Below, piece by piece: positions 27,303 to 34,367 of a stretch of DNA of 64,000 nucleotides; the stretch's first letter is position 1, and each line of letters starts with the position of its first letter. Made by a program: the position numbers and the translations under genes. The DNA is from Mesobacillus subterraneus (GTDB lineage: Bacteria; Bacillota; Bacilli; Bacillales; Cytobacillaceae), in contig NZ_RSFW01000015.1 of NCBI RefSeq assembly GCF_003937825.1, forward strand, positions 62,001 through 126,000, read 5' to 3'. The notes beneath the pieces were generated by a model. That model ran no database searches and was not told the DNA's origin. It saw only the letters and a list, made by a program, of their open reading frames with translations.

Positions 27303-27330
27303 ACAAGACGCATGACTTCTTCATAGGCTG
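27303..27330 (+). promoter_or_regulatory. Sigma-K-like promoter of cotD
   Basis: AC (27303-27304), 17 bases, then CATAGGCTG, close to the sigma-K -10 CATAnnnTA. cotD is a known sigma-K gene in B. subtilis. The remaining gap 26984-27302 shows only the small candidate frame listed separately. Confidence 0.4.
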
Positions 27331-27371
27331 ATAATGTAAACAATAAGTCTAGAGGAAAGGAGTTATGCACA

Positions 27372-27683
27372 ATGCATTGCAAACCAACACATGTATTACC
27401 GACTGTGGTACACCCTACAAAATGCTGTGTGAACCATAATTTTGTCAACAACGTCGTACCACATGTTCATCCAACACATACAACAAATGTTAATCACATC
27501 AACTACGACCATGTTCATTATTTCCCGCATACTCAGTCAACAGTGAACCAGGTGACACACCAGAACCATTACGGCGGTCCTGGTCCGGTTCCTGGAGTTG
27601 CTCCTGTCGGTCCTAGACCGCGCCCAGGATTTGGTCCGGGAATGGGCTTTGGACCTGGTCCAGGAATGGGCTTTGGTCGATAA
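27372..27683 (+). CDS. cotD: Inner spore coat protein CotD
   Basis: This 103-residue protein is rich in His, Val and Asn in the first 70 residues (HPTKCCVNHNFVNNVVPHVH, HINYDHVHYFPHTQSTVNQ), as in B. subtilis CotD. The C-terminal 30 residues differ: they are repeats of Pro-Gly-Phe-Gly-Met (PGFGPGMGFGPGPGMGFG) instead of the short cysteine-containing end of B. subtilis CotD. AAAGGAG precedes the ATG. A mother-cell protein assembled in the inner coat. Confidence 0.9.
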   Translation: MHCKPTHVLPTVVHPTKCCVNHNFVNNVVPHVHPTHTTNVNHINYDHVHYFPHTQSTVNQVTHQNHYGGPGPVPGVAPVGPRPRPGFGPGMGFGPGPGMGFGR

Positions 27684-27791
27684 TATGAAGGCAACAAGGG
27701 CTATAAAAAGCCCTTGTTTTTTTACAGGTCTGATTTCAGCCCGACTTTCAGGCATTGAATAACGCAATAAAAAATTCGCGAAGGGGTTTAT

Positions 27792-28352
27792 ATGGCTAAA
27801 ATAGCTGCGATATCAGGTTACAAACCTTTTGAACTCGGCATTTTCCAGCATGATCATCCAGCGGCAGAATACATAAAAATCGCTATAAAAAAAAGCTTGC
27901 TGCCTTTAATTGATGAAGGTCTCGAATGGGTGATGATCAGTGGTCAGCTTGGTGTTGAGTTATGGGCAGGAGAGGCTGTACTCGATTTGCAGGAAGAATT
28001 CCCAGATCTGAAGCTGTCCGTATTCACACCGTTCTTGAATCAGGAGGAAGCTTGGAAAGAGGCCAACAAGGAATGGTATGAATCTGTGCTTGCTGGCGCA
28101 GACCATGTGGATTCCATAACCCGGAAGCCTTACGAAAATCCATGGCAATTCAAGCTTAAGAATCAATTTTTCGTAGAAAAAAGCGATGTAATGATTCTGC
28201 TGTATGATCCTGAAAAGGAAGGCAGTCCTAAGTTCATTTATGAAACAGCAAAAAAACAGCATGAATCCAGTAATTATGAATTAAAACTGATCACCTTATA
28301 TGATTTGCAGGAAGTCGTAGAAGAAGAACAGTTGAAGCAGCAGGGGTTTTAA
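27792..28352 (+). CDS. ypsA: YpsA (DUF1273, SLOG superfamily)
   Basis: This 186-residue protein starts [18 protein letters not shown] and has the nucleotide-binding SLOG signature ([17 protein letters not shown], and [13 protein letters not shown]). YpsA is implicated in cell-division control in Firmicutes and lies next to gpsB here, as usual. The ligand is not established; SLOG folds bind nucleotides or ADP-ribose-like molecules. The last residues ([10 protein letters not shown]) are longer than in B. subtilis. Confidence 0.93.
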   Translation: MAKIAAISGYKPFELGIFQHDHPAAEYIKIAIKKSLLPLIDEGLEWVMISGQLGVELWAGEAVLDLQEEFPDLKLSVFTPFLNQEEAWKEANKEWYESVLAGADHVDSITRKPYENPWQFKLKNQFFVEKSDVMILLYDPEKEGSPKFIYETAKKQHESSNYELKLITLYDLQEVVEEEQLKQQGF

Positions 28353-28505
28353 TGGTAATAGATATTTTAAATAACGTGCTATCGTCTAAACCATAAATCA
28401 TGGACATCTTAAAAAGCAAAGAATCAGAAAAGAAAAGAAAATTGACAAATCGTCTTGTTTTTGAAAAAATGAATGTGACGATTGGGGTATATTGAGGTGA
28501 ATGGA

Positions 28506-28805
28506 ATGCTATCAGATAAAATTCAATTAACTGCTAAAGATATTTTAGAAAAAGAATTCAAGACAGCAATGCGTGGATACAAGCCCGAAGATGTAGATAA
28601 ATTTCTTGATATGATCATTAAGGATTATGAAGCAATGCAGCAAGAGATTGAAGAGCTGCAACAGGACAATCTCCGCCTGAAGAAACAGCTTGACGAGGCT
28701 TCACGCCGCCCAAGCACGCAGGCTGCAGGAACGACGAATTTTGACATCCTGAAAAGACTGTCCAACCTTGAAAAGCATGTGTTTGGTGACAAACTGTACG
28801 ATTAA
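28506..28805 (+). CDS. gpsB: Cell division and elongation coordinator GpsB
   Basis: This 99-residue coiled-coil protein of the DivIVA family starts [18 protein letters not shown] and ends [18 protein letters not shown], almost identical at both ends to B. subtilis GpsB. It moves penicillin-binding protein 1 between the lateral wall and septum; ponA of this genome is at 13.9 kb. GAGGTGA supports ATG 28506. Confidence 0.96.
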   Translation: MLSDKIQLTAKDILEKEFKTAMRGYKPEDVDKFLDMIIKDYEAMQQEIEELQQDNLRLKKQLDEASRRPSTQAAGTTNFDILKRLSNLEKHVFGDKLYD

Positions 28806-28839
28806 TCCATTTCTTGCTAGTTTTTGAAATGTATTACCA

Positions 28840-28868
28840 TTGCTTTTCATAACGAAGTTCCATATAAT
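28840..28868 (+). promoter_or_regulatory. Sigma-A promoter of rnpB
   Basis: TTGCTT, 17 bases, TATAAT. The predicted start (about 28875) is a few bases before the first base of the conserved RNA. Confidence 0.7.
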
Positions 28869-28881
28869 AATTTTTGTAGCT

Positions 28882-29292
28882 GTTAATAACGTTCGGGTAA
28901 TCGCTGCAGCTCTGCTGCAGAGGAAAGTCCATGCTCGCACAGGCTGAGATGCCTGTAGTGTTCGTGCCTGGCCAATTCATAAGCCAGGGCAGTCGGGCTC
29001 ACGCTCGGCTGACGGCCGGGAAAATGCCTAAGTCGGTAACGATATGGCATGAATACCTATAAAAGTGCCACAGTGACGGAGCCTTCCAAGAAATTGGAAG
29101 GGTGGAACGAGGTAAACCCCACGAGCGAGAAACCCAAACGATGGTAGGGGCACCTTCCTGGAGGAACTGAACAAAGGGAAGGACAGATGAGTCATCATCT
29201 GTAGATAGATGATTACCGCCGGAGTACGAGACTTTTGGTCGTTTGCAGTACGATGGTACAAAACATGGCTTACAGAACGTTATTAATGGGTT
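28882..29292 (+). ncRNA. rnpB: RNase P RNA (Bacillus type B)
   Basis: The catalytic RNA of RNase P, which matures tRNA 5' ends. Ends pair as helix P1 (TTAATAACGTTC at 28883-28894 with GAACGTTATTAA at 29275-29286). Universally conserved pieces are visible: GAGGAAAGTCCATGCTCGCAC near 28919, the AAAGTGCCACAGTGACG block, GGTAAACCCC with GAGCGAGAAACCC, and ACAGATGAGTC. The length of about 410 nt fits the B type. A strong terminator follows. Confidence 0.96.
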
Positions 29293-29308
29293 TGTATGAG
29301 TGTTTATG

Positions 29309-29340
29309 AAAGCTCTCCTTTTGCCAGGAGAGCTTTTTTT
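29309..29340 (+). terminator. Terminator of rnpB
   Basis: AAAGCTCTCCT / AGGAGAGCTTT perfect stem followed by a T-run. Confidence 0.9.
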
Positions 29341-29410
29341 ATGTATATTAAGTGTTATTGGGCAATGTAATAATGGATACATAAGTATACTTGAAATAAA
29401 GGGTGAAATG

Positions 29411-30553
29411 ATGAAGAATTTTGATATAATCGCAACTTCGGCAATGGGGCTAGAAGCGATCGTTGCCAAGGAAGTCCGTGACCTGGGATATGACTGCCAG
29501 GTCGAAAACGGGAGAATCAGTTATAAGGGAGATGCCTGGGCCATTGCCAGAAGCAATATGTGGCTCAGGACTGCCGACAGAGTAAAAATCAAGGTTGGCG
29601 AATTCAAAGCCTATACATTCGACGAGCTGTTTGAAAAAACGAAGGCTCTTCCGTGGGAGCAGTTTTTACCGGAGGATGCCGAGTTCCCGGTATCCGGAAA
29701 ATCCGTAAAATCCAAGCTGTTCAGTGTATCGGATTGCCAGGCAATTGTGAAGAAGGCAATTGTGGAAAGAATGAGGAAATCCTATAAAAAGACTTCATGG
29801 TTTGAGGAAAACGGTCCTTTATTTAAGATTGAGGTGGCACTCCTTAAAGATGTTGTAACGATTACAATCGATACAAGCGGAAGCGGGCTTCATAAGCGCG
29901 GTTACCGAACTGGGCAGGGGGAAGCGCCACTGAAGGAAACTTTGGCTGCAGCTTTGATCATGCTGACGAACTGGAATCCGGACAAGCCTTTTGTCGACCC
30001 ATTCTGCGGGTCCGGGACGATTCCGATTGAAGCTGCGCTGATCGGCCAGAACATTGCACCAGGATTCAACCGTGAATTTGTCTCCGAAGGCTGGCCAATC
30101 ATCCCTGACTCCGTTTGGGATGAAGTCAGGGTGGAAGCGGAAGATCTGGCAAAATACGACCAGCAACTTGATATAAGCGGAATGGACATCGACCACAGGC
30201 TAGTTAAAATCGCCGAGGAAAACGCGTTTGAAGCAGGACTTGGCGATTTGATCAAATTCAAGCAAATGCGTGTTCAGGACTTCACGACAACTAAAGAATA
30301 TGGCGTCATTGTAGGAAACCCTCCATATGGAGAGAGACTAGGAGAGAAAAAAGCCGTGGAAAACATGTACAGTGAAATGGGCCGTACCTTTGCATCCCTT
30401 GACACCTGGTCCATTTACATCCTCACATCCAACGAGAATTTCGAGCAGGTGTATGGAAAGCCAGCGACCAAAAAACGAAAATTATTTAACGGATTCATCC
30501 GTACAGATTACTATCAGTACTGGGGAAAACGCCCGCCTCGGACAGAACAATAA
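29411..30553 (+). CDS. ypsC: THUMP-domain 23S rRNA guanine-N2 methyltransferase (RlmL-like, YpsC)
   Basis: This 380-residue enzyme has an N-terminal THUMP RNA-binding domain (MKNFDIIATSAMGLEAIVAK to about 160) and a Rossmann methyltransferase with DPFCGSGTIPIEAALIGQN near residue 196 and catalytic NPPYGERLGE near 305. The family methylates guanine N2 in 23S rRNA (G2445 in E. coli). I chose ATG 29411 by the AAAGGGTG spacing; ATG 29408 is possible, and any start further upstream would run into the rnpB terminator. Confidence 0.93.
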   Translation: MKNFDIIATSAMGLEAIVAKEVRDLGYDCQVENGRISYKGDAWAIARSNMWLRTADRVKIKVGEFKAYTFDELFEKTKALPWEQFLPEDAEFPVSGKSVKSKLFSVSDCQAIVKKAIVERMRKSYKKTSWFEENGPLFKIEVALLKDVVTITIDTSGSGLHKRGYRTGQGEAPLKETLAAALIMLTNWNPDKPFVDPFCGSGTIPIEAALIGQNIAPGFNREFVSEGWPIIPDSVWDEVRVEAEDLAKYDQQLDISGMDIDHRLVKIAEENAFEAGLGDLIKFKQMRVQDFTTTKEYGVIVGNPPYGERLGEKKAVENMYSEMGRTFASLDTWSIYILTSNENFEQVYGKPATKKRKLFNGFIRTDYYQYWGKRPPRTEQ

Positions 30554-30561
30554 TCCAGTGC

Positions 30562-30595
30562 AAAAAAAGCCACATGATAAAATGTGGCTTTTTTC
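30562..30595 (+). terminator. Terminator of ypsC
   Basis: AAAAAAGCCACAT / ATGTGGCTTTTTT stem-loop directly after the stop. Confidence 0.9.
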
Positions 30596-30655
30596 TTTGC
30601 TCTTTTTGAAAGAATTTTTTGTCAGTAAATGGAAAGGGTAGAAGTGTCCAGGCGG

Positions 30656-30978
30656 AAAGCTGTCCGTAAGGGGCAGTCAAAAGGACAGGTTGAGGAGAAA
30701 AAGGTGCAAAGCTGTCCGTAAGGGGCTGTCAAAAGGACAGGTAGAGAGGATATTAGTGCAAAGCTGTCCGTAAGTGGCTGCTCAAAAGGACAGGTTGAGG
30801 AGGAAAAGGTGCAAAGCTGTCCGTGAGAGCTGTTCAAAAGGACAGGTTGAAGAGGAAAAGGGACAAAGCTGTCCGTGAAGGCTGTTCAAAAGGACGGGTT
30901 GAGGAGGAAAAGGGACAAAGCTGTCCGTGAGGGACTGCCAAAAGGACTGGGAGAGAGGATATTAGTGCAAAGCTGTCC
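30656..30978. repeat. 52-bp tandem repeat, six units plus a partial seventh
   Basis: AAAGCTGTCC recurs at 30656, 30708, 30760, 30813, 30865, 30917 and 30969, giving spacings of 52, 52, 53, 52, 52 and 52. Each unit also has AAAAGGAC(A/T/G)GG about 25 bases later, so CTGTCC and GGACAG form an inverted repeat inside each unit. Units differ by point changes such as TAAGGGGC versus TGAGGGAC. The period is not a multiple of 3 and neither strand has a credible gene, so it is non-coding. Confidence 0.9.
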
Positions 30979-31073
30979 AAATTTAAAACATTGCTGTGTA
31001 AAGCACCTTCCAGGAATAAATGGAATGGTTCAGGAATAAACTAGTTTTATCTTTATTGAGTGGAGGGATGGCA

Positions 31074-31241
31074 ATGAATTATTCTTATATCGATTTTCAT
31101 AGAATTTCTAAAGCTCTTACTTCTAGTACTGAAGCTTTGCGCAGTGAACTTCAGGCAGATGTTGACCAGCTGGCTGAATTGCAGGAAGCAGAAAGCAACT
31201 TTCGCCAGGCATTGTCATTTGGCTTGTCAAATCCAAAATAA
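31074..31241 (+). CDS. Small helical protein of unknown function
   Basis: This 55-residue acidic protein has HRISKALTSSTEALRSEL and QLAELQEAESNFRQALSFGL, predicted to form two helices. GGAGGG (31062-31067) is 6 bases before ATG 31074. Its own terminator follows. I do not recognise it; it lies just after the 52-bp repeats and before the DUF59 operon. Confidence 0.6.
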   Translation: MNYSYIDFHRISKALTSSTEALRSELQADVDQLAELQEAESNFRQALSFGLSNPK

Positions 31242-31293
31242 TGGCATAACCTGCCCATTTTAGCAGCTTCAGGTTAAATAATCCTAAAAAGCA

Positions 31294-31326
31294 AAAGAAA
31301 CGCTTGGACTCAAGCGTTTCTTTTTA
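31294..31326. terminator. Bidirectional terminator between the 55-residue gene and the DUF59 gene
   Basis: AAAGAAACGCTTG / CAAGCGTTTCTTT stem between converging genes. Confidence 0.85.
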
Positions 31327-31331
31327 TTATT

Positions 31332-31637
31332 CTAAAATCCCTGCAGCTGCTTTTTGCCTTCCTCAGTCATCCGGTCAGGTGTCCAGGCGGGTTCCCAAGT
31401 CAATTGGATATCTGCGTGATCGATTTCTTCCATGCCAAGCACGCAATATTTGATGCCGCTCGCAATGCTGTCATGAAGCGGACAGCCCGGAGTCGTCAAA
31501 GTCATGATCACTTTGGCCGTACGAGGTTCAGGAACTTCGATGTCATAGATTAGACCAAGATCAACTACATTGATATTCAACTCAGGGTCATATACCGTTT
31601 TCAAATTTTCCCTAATTTTTTCCTTTAGTTCCATCAT
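31332..31637 (-). CDS. DUF59 / MIP18-type metal-sulfur cluster assembly factor
   Basis: This 101-residue protein has the DUF59 signature: DPELNINVVDLGLIYDIEV, MTLTTPGCPLHDSIASG (with the conserved cysteine) and LTWEPAWTPDRMTEEGKKQL. The family (SufT/PaaD/YitW) helps mature Fe-S proteins. AAGGAGGG lies 6 bases before the first ATG. It is the last gene of the four-gene minus-strand operon with two DUF2249 genes and a membrane protein, which suggests repair or assembly of Fe-S centres under NO stress. Confidence 0.88.
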   Translation of the reverse strand: MMELKEKIRENLKTVYDPELNINVVDLGLIYDIEVPEPRTAKVIMTLTTPGCPLHDSIASGIKYCVLGMEEIDHADIQLTWEPAWTPDRMTEEGKKQLQGF

Positions 31638-31649
31638 GTTAAGCCCTCC

Positions 31650-32894
31650 TTATTTTATGACAACTTTTGCAATGATATAGCTGAACAACACAGCTCCTAC
31701 TACGTTCAATCCCTGCCCCAGGTAAAAGACGGGCAAGAGCTTTACGGAGAAGCTCAGTAAAAGGAATAACGTCCCGGCAATAAAAAGTGTAAAGAGAGGC
31801 AATGCTAACTTTTCATCCATCATGTCTTTAAGTGATGGTACTTTTTGTTTGCCAATCTCCTTGCTGTATTTGTGTGTCCACCAGAGGAAGGGGACAATTT
31901 TATATAAATAGCCTATTATGCTGAAGGCGATCCAGGCGATCAGATAAGAAATGAGAAGCGGTCCGATGATGACTGGAAGCCGATCAGCCAGGCTGCCGGC
32001 AAACGCGGCCAAATGAATGACAGCCCCAAAACCAATCGCCAATAACGCAAACATAAACGGACGGTCGAGTTTCTTTTTGACGCGCTTATCAATGATTTTT
32101 TTGACGTGCCAGGCAAAAACCATAAAACCTGCGGAAAGGAAGAAGGTGCCGATTATTTCAAGTAACTGGATCTTGGTTATAAATGAAAAGACCAGTTGGA
32201 TGATTCCTATAAAATACACAGTAAAAACATAGTTAGCAGGCTTCATGGAATAACCATGAGCAAGTGAGAACATCGGCACCATTTTATAAGAAAAGCCGAA
32301 AATCAGTAACGAAAACCAGCCGGCTGTCCCTAATAGGATATGAGTTTTAAAAACTGCATGATAATAAGCTGAGGCGAAGCCTGTATTCATGCTCAGGACA
32401 AGCGTGATGCCGAGTACAATGGTCAACAGGAGAGAAAAAAGAGCAGTCCCGACGAACAAGGTAAGAATATTCGGCTTTGCCTGGCTTCTTAAGGTCATGA
32501 ACATTTGAAACAGGAACATCAATATGCCCGCCAATGTCAGCAACCCTGGAATAAGGGCGTCCTGGGGATTGATATAAAGGGTGGCCGCAAAAGAAGCAAT
32601 CCCAATCGACGTGAGAGCAAATTGCCAAAACCCGAACCGTTCATTCCAAATCGGGGTCAGGAAAGCGACGGGCACCAGTTGATACATTGCTCCCATTGCG
32701 ACCATCAGGGCCCAGCCAAGTACAAAGAGGTGTGCGGCAGACCAGATGGCTGGCAAACGAAATGTACCTGTAATGAGCAAATCTCCATTTAGCAAAATCA
32801 GCAACTGAGATAAAATCAATGCAATCATGCTGAAGGCAATGAACGAGAATGGAAGCTTTATGTTCGTCTCGTTCCCTTTAGTTGGCTGAATCAT
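31650..32894 (-). CDS. Polytopic membrane protein, NnrS/haem-copper-oxidase-I-like
   Basis: This 414-residue protein has about 12 membrane segments. Histidines sit within or beside helices, as in SAAHLFVLGWALMVAMGAMY and AVFKTHILLGTAGWFSLL, and LYKIVPFLWWTHKYSKEIG lies late. The pattern recalls NnrS and subunit-I-like proteins seen near NO reductases, but the full set of oxidase haem and copper ligands is not evident, so a catalytic oxidase is unlikely. ATG 32894 follows GGGGTGA. It is third in the DUF2249-DUF2249-this-DUF59 operon, 5 bp after the previous gene. Confidence 0.7.
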   Translation of the reverse strand: MIQPTKGNETNIKLPFSFIAFSMIALILSQLLILLNGDLLITGTFRLPAIWSAAHLFVLGWALMVAMGAMYQLVPVAFLTPIWNERFGFWQFALTSIGIASFAATLYINPQDALIPGLLTLAGILMFLFQMFMTLRSQAKPNILTLFVGTALFSLLLTIVLGITLVLSMNTGFASAYYHAVFKTHILLGTAGWFSLLIFGFSYKMVPMFSLAHGYSMKPANYVFTVYFIGIIQLVFSFITKIQLLEIIGTFFLSAGFMVFAWHVKKIIDKRVKKKLDRPFMFALLAIGFGAVIHLAAFAGSLADRLPVIIGPLLISYLIAWIAFSIIGYLYKIVPFLWWTHKYSKEIGKQKVPSLKDMMDEKLALPLFTLFIAGTLFLLLSFSVKLLPVFYLGQGLNVVGAVLFSYIIAKVVIK

Positions 32895-32899
32895 TGAAA

Positions 32900-33115
32900 T
32901 CACCCCGCTCTTTTGGAAATCGTCACTCGATAGCTTCCATCTTCCTGCTGCTCCGTAAGGTACAGATAGCCCAACTCATCAAGCTGTTCAAACAGGAACA
33001 TGGGGCGCCGGTCATTAATGATTACCAGCGTCTGGCCATCGTCCAATTCTTCCAGTGCAGCCAGCGTTCTCATCATTGGCTGGGGAGGCTCTAGTCCACG
33101 GTTGTCAAGGATCAT
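32900..33115 (-). CDS. DUF2249 protein (second of the operon)
   Basis: This 71-residue TusA-like protein has LDNRGLEPPQPMMRTLAAL and INDRRPMFLFEQLDELGY, the DUF2249 pattern. ATG 33115 follows AGGAGGG by 7 bases and starts 1 bp after the previous stop. A longer in-frame start at 33187 lies inside the previous gene. DUF2249 proteins are small, often next to nitrogen-oxide respiration genes; their biochemical role is unknown to me. Confidence 0.85.
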   Translation of the reverse strand: MILDNRGLEPPQPMMRTLAALEELDDGQTLVIINDRRPMFLFEQLDELGYLYLTEQQEDGSYRVTISKRAG

Positions 33116-33116
33116 C

Positions 33117-33356
33117 CTATTTCCCTCCTGTTTTGGTAAAAGTGATTCGATAATGTTTTGCTTCGATTTTTTCTGCTTCGTGCTCAAATCCCTTTGCCTT
33201 CAGGACCCCGTACAATGGAACAGGCTTGAAGGGTGCATGGAGGATCAGCACATCATTCTTTTGCAGATTGGAAATGGCCTCCATGATTTTTTGGAATGGT
33301 TCAAGCTTGTTGTTGATATCTTCTCTTACATCTAATTCCACTGTTTTAAATTCCAT
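33117..33356 (-). CDS. DUF2249 protein (first of the operon)
   Basis: This 79-residue protein contains ELDVREDINNKLEPFQKIME, LQKNDVLILHAPFKPVPLYG and LKAKGFEHEAEKIEAKHYR, typical of DUF2249. I chose ATG 33356 behind AAGGAG; the in-frame codon upstream would add a sequence unlike the family. It leads a four-gene operon whose predicted start (33389) lies 41.5 bp from an FNR-like box. Confidence 0.85.
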   Translation of the reverse strand: MEFKTVELDVREDINNKLEPFQKIMEAISNLQKNDVLILHAPFKPVPLYGVLKAKGFEHEAEKIEAKHYRITFTKTGGK

Positions 33357-33396
33357 TTTCTTCAGCTCCTTATAACTGTTTGCTTGTCTATTTAAA

Positions 33397-33411
33397 TGAC
33401 AATCATTTTCA
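33397..33411. promoter_or_regulatory. Fur-like box in the DUF2249 operon promoter
   Basis: TGACAATCATTTTCA agrees with TGATAATNATTATCA at 12 of 14 defined bases. It overlaps the predicted -10 region of the DUF2249 operon, where a repressor could block the promoter. Confidence 0.35.
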
Positions 33412-33422
33412 GTAGATATGTC

Positions 33423-33438
33423 CGTGATGCTCATCACT
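33423..33438 (-). promoter_or_regulatory. FNR-like box of the DUF2249 operon at -41.5
   Basis: CGTGA-TGCTCA-TCACT (8/10). With a weak -10 (TGTCAT on the minus strand, 33396-33401), the start falls at 33389 and the box centre 41.5 bp upstream; the leader is 33 nt. Confidence 0.55.
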
Positions 33439-33457
33439 TAGTAAGCTCTATTAGAAA

Positions 33458-34147
33458 TTAAAACAACTCCTGGTGCAATTTTTCGTGGTTGATTAGGTAA
33501 CAGCCATCAGCATCGACACTCAAGTACTCTTTCTTTTTTAAATAATTGATTGTCCTGCTGACGGTTTCTCTAGATGTTCCGATCATATTGGCGAATTCCC
33601 TGTTGGTAAAATGGGTTGTCAGTTTAAAGCCGTCTTCTTTCCTTTCTCCATTGGTTTTGCACAGGCGCAAGAGCATCATGATGATTTGTTCGTACGTATT
33701 ATGAAGAATCTGCTCCTCAAGACGAGCCTGTAAATCGATGATTTTCTCTCCGAGGACCCTGAATAATTTAATGGAAAGCTCCGGATAGGCAACAAGAATT
33801 TCCTCGAACTTTGAAATAGGAACGACAATCATCTGTGTATCTTCCATCATTTCAGCATGGGCAGGGTACTGTCCTTTTCGGAAAAAGCCGGCATGCGGAA
33901 ACATTTCGCCAGCGTCCAGGACCGAGACGATTTGTTCTCTTCCAGAAGAATCTGTTTTGTAGATCTTCACCTTTCCTGAATGGATGAAGAAAACACGATC
34001 TAGCGTGTCACCCTGCATGAAAGCGTACATTTTGTGTTTAAAAAATCTTGGCTGGGCGATTTCAACGATCGGATCCAGTTCCTCTGAAGATAATTCTTTG
34101 AAAATCGGCACAGCCTTCAATTGATGTCTGATCTGGGTAATATGCAT
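33458..34147 (-). CDS. Crp/Fnr family transcription regulator 2
   Basis: This 229-residue paralogue of the regulator at 22518-23210 shares FMQGDTLDRVFFIHSGKVKI, GEMFPHAGFFRKGQYP, RVLGEKIIDLQARLEEQIL and the recognition helix TSRETVSRTINYL. The E-x-x-S-R motif predicts TGTGA half-site binding. Only two cysteines are present, in LLRLCKTN and DGCYL, not the FNR Fe-S set. It is divergent from the NO reductase gene, and its own promoter has an FNR-like box, which suggests autoregulation. A GGAG-type ribosome site supports the ATG at 34147. Confidence 0.88.
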   Translation of the reverse strand: MHITQIRHQLKAVPIFKELSSEELDPIVEIAQPRFFKHKMYAFMQGDTLDRVFFIHSGKVKIYKTDSSGREQIVSVLDAGEMFPHAGFFRKGQYPAHAEMMEDTQMIVVPISKFEEILVAYPELSIKLFRVLGEKIIDLQARLEEQILHNTYEQIIMMLLRLCKTNGERKEDGFKLTTHFTNREFANMIGTSRETVSRTINYLKKKEYLSVDADGCYLINHEKLHQELF

Positions 34148-34214
34148 ATCATCTTCTCCTCTATATACGAATTAAGTTTATAGCTAAATTTTATCAACCG
34201 TATGTAAAGGACTA

Positions 34215-34230
34215 AGTGACCTGAATCATA
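34215..34230 (-). promoter_or_regulatory. FNR-like box of regulator 2 at -41.5
   Basis: AGTGA-CCTGAA-TCATA (8/10). A TAAAAT -10 on the minus strand (34188-34193) places the start at 34181, 41.5 bp from the centre; the leader is 34 nt. Confidence 0.55.
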
Positions 34231-34264
34231 TTTTGACGATTTTTTGAAAATAATTCTCAGTCCT

Positions 34265-34280
34265 GTGTGAAATATCACAC
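34265..34280. promoter_or_regulatory. Inverted repeat GTGTGA-N4-TCACAC in the norB/regulator intergenic region
   Basis: GTGTGAAATATCACAC has perfect 6-bp arms but a 4-base centre, two bases shorter than a normal FNR or Rex spacing. It lies between the two class II boxes and may be an extra operator for this or another regulator. Confidence 0.55.
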
Positions 34281-34286
34281 CTGACA

Positions 34287-34302
34287 AATGAGGTACTTCA
34301 CA
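34287..34302 (+). promoter_or_regulatory. FNR-like box of the NO reductase gene at -41.5
   Basis: AATGA-GGTACT-TCACA (8/10). TATGAT (34324-34329) places the start at 34336, 41.5 bp downstream of the centre, with a 32-nt leader. Confidence 0.55.
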
Positions 34303-34367
34303 ATGTTCGAATCCGCCTACCCTTATGATTAGTGTGTAAAACAATCAGGGAAGGGGATGTATGGAAG

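Noticed and set aside
29300-29410. Upstream extension of ypsC
   Set aside because: It would begin inside the rnpB terminator and add residues unlike the family; ATG 29411 or 29408 has the ribosome site.
28999-29469. Minus-strand frame of 156 codons across rnpB and the start of ypsC
   Set aside because: It overlaps the highly conserved RNase P RNA and its terminator; a chance frame.
30622-30837. Minus-strand open frame with repeated PYGQLCTF / SSTCPF peptide pattern
   Set aside because: It is the translation of the 52-bp DNA repeat. The period is not a multiple of 3, so the frame changes between units, and there is no ribosome site.
30656-30978. CRISPR-like array
   Set aside because: The units are contiguous and variable throughout, without distinct constant repeats and unique spacers, and no cas genes are present.
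31650-32894. Calling this membrane protein a terminal oxidase subunit I
   Set aside because: It lacks the full haem and CuB histidine motifs that the real subunit I at 40060-41709 shows.
34265-34280. Rex-type operator at norB
   Set aside because: Rex sites have six bases between TGTGA and TCACA (TTGTGAA-N4-TTCACAA); this palindrome has four, so the spacing does not fit. Kept only as an unassigned dyad.
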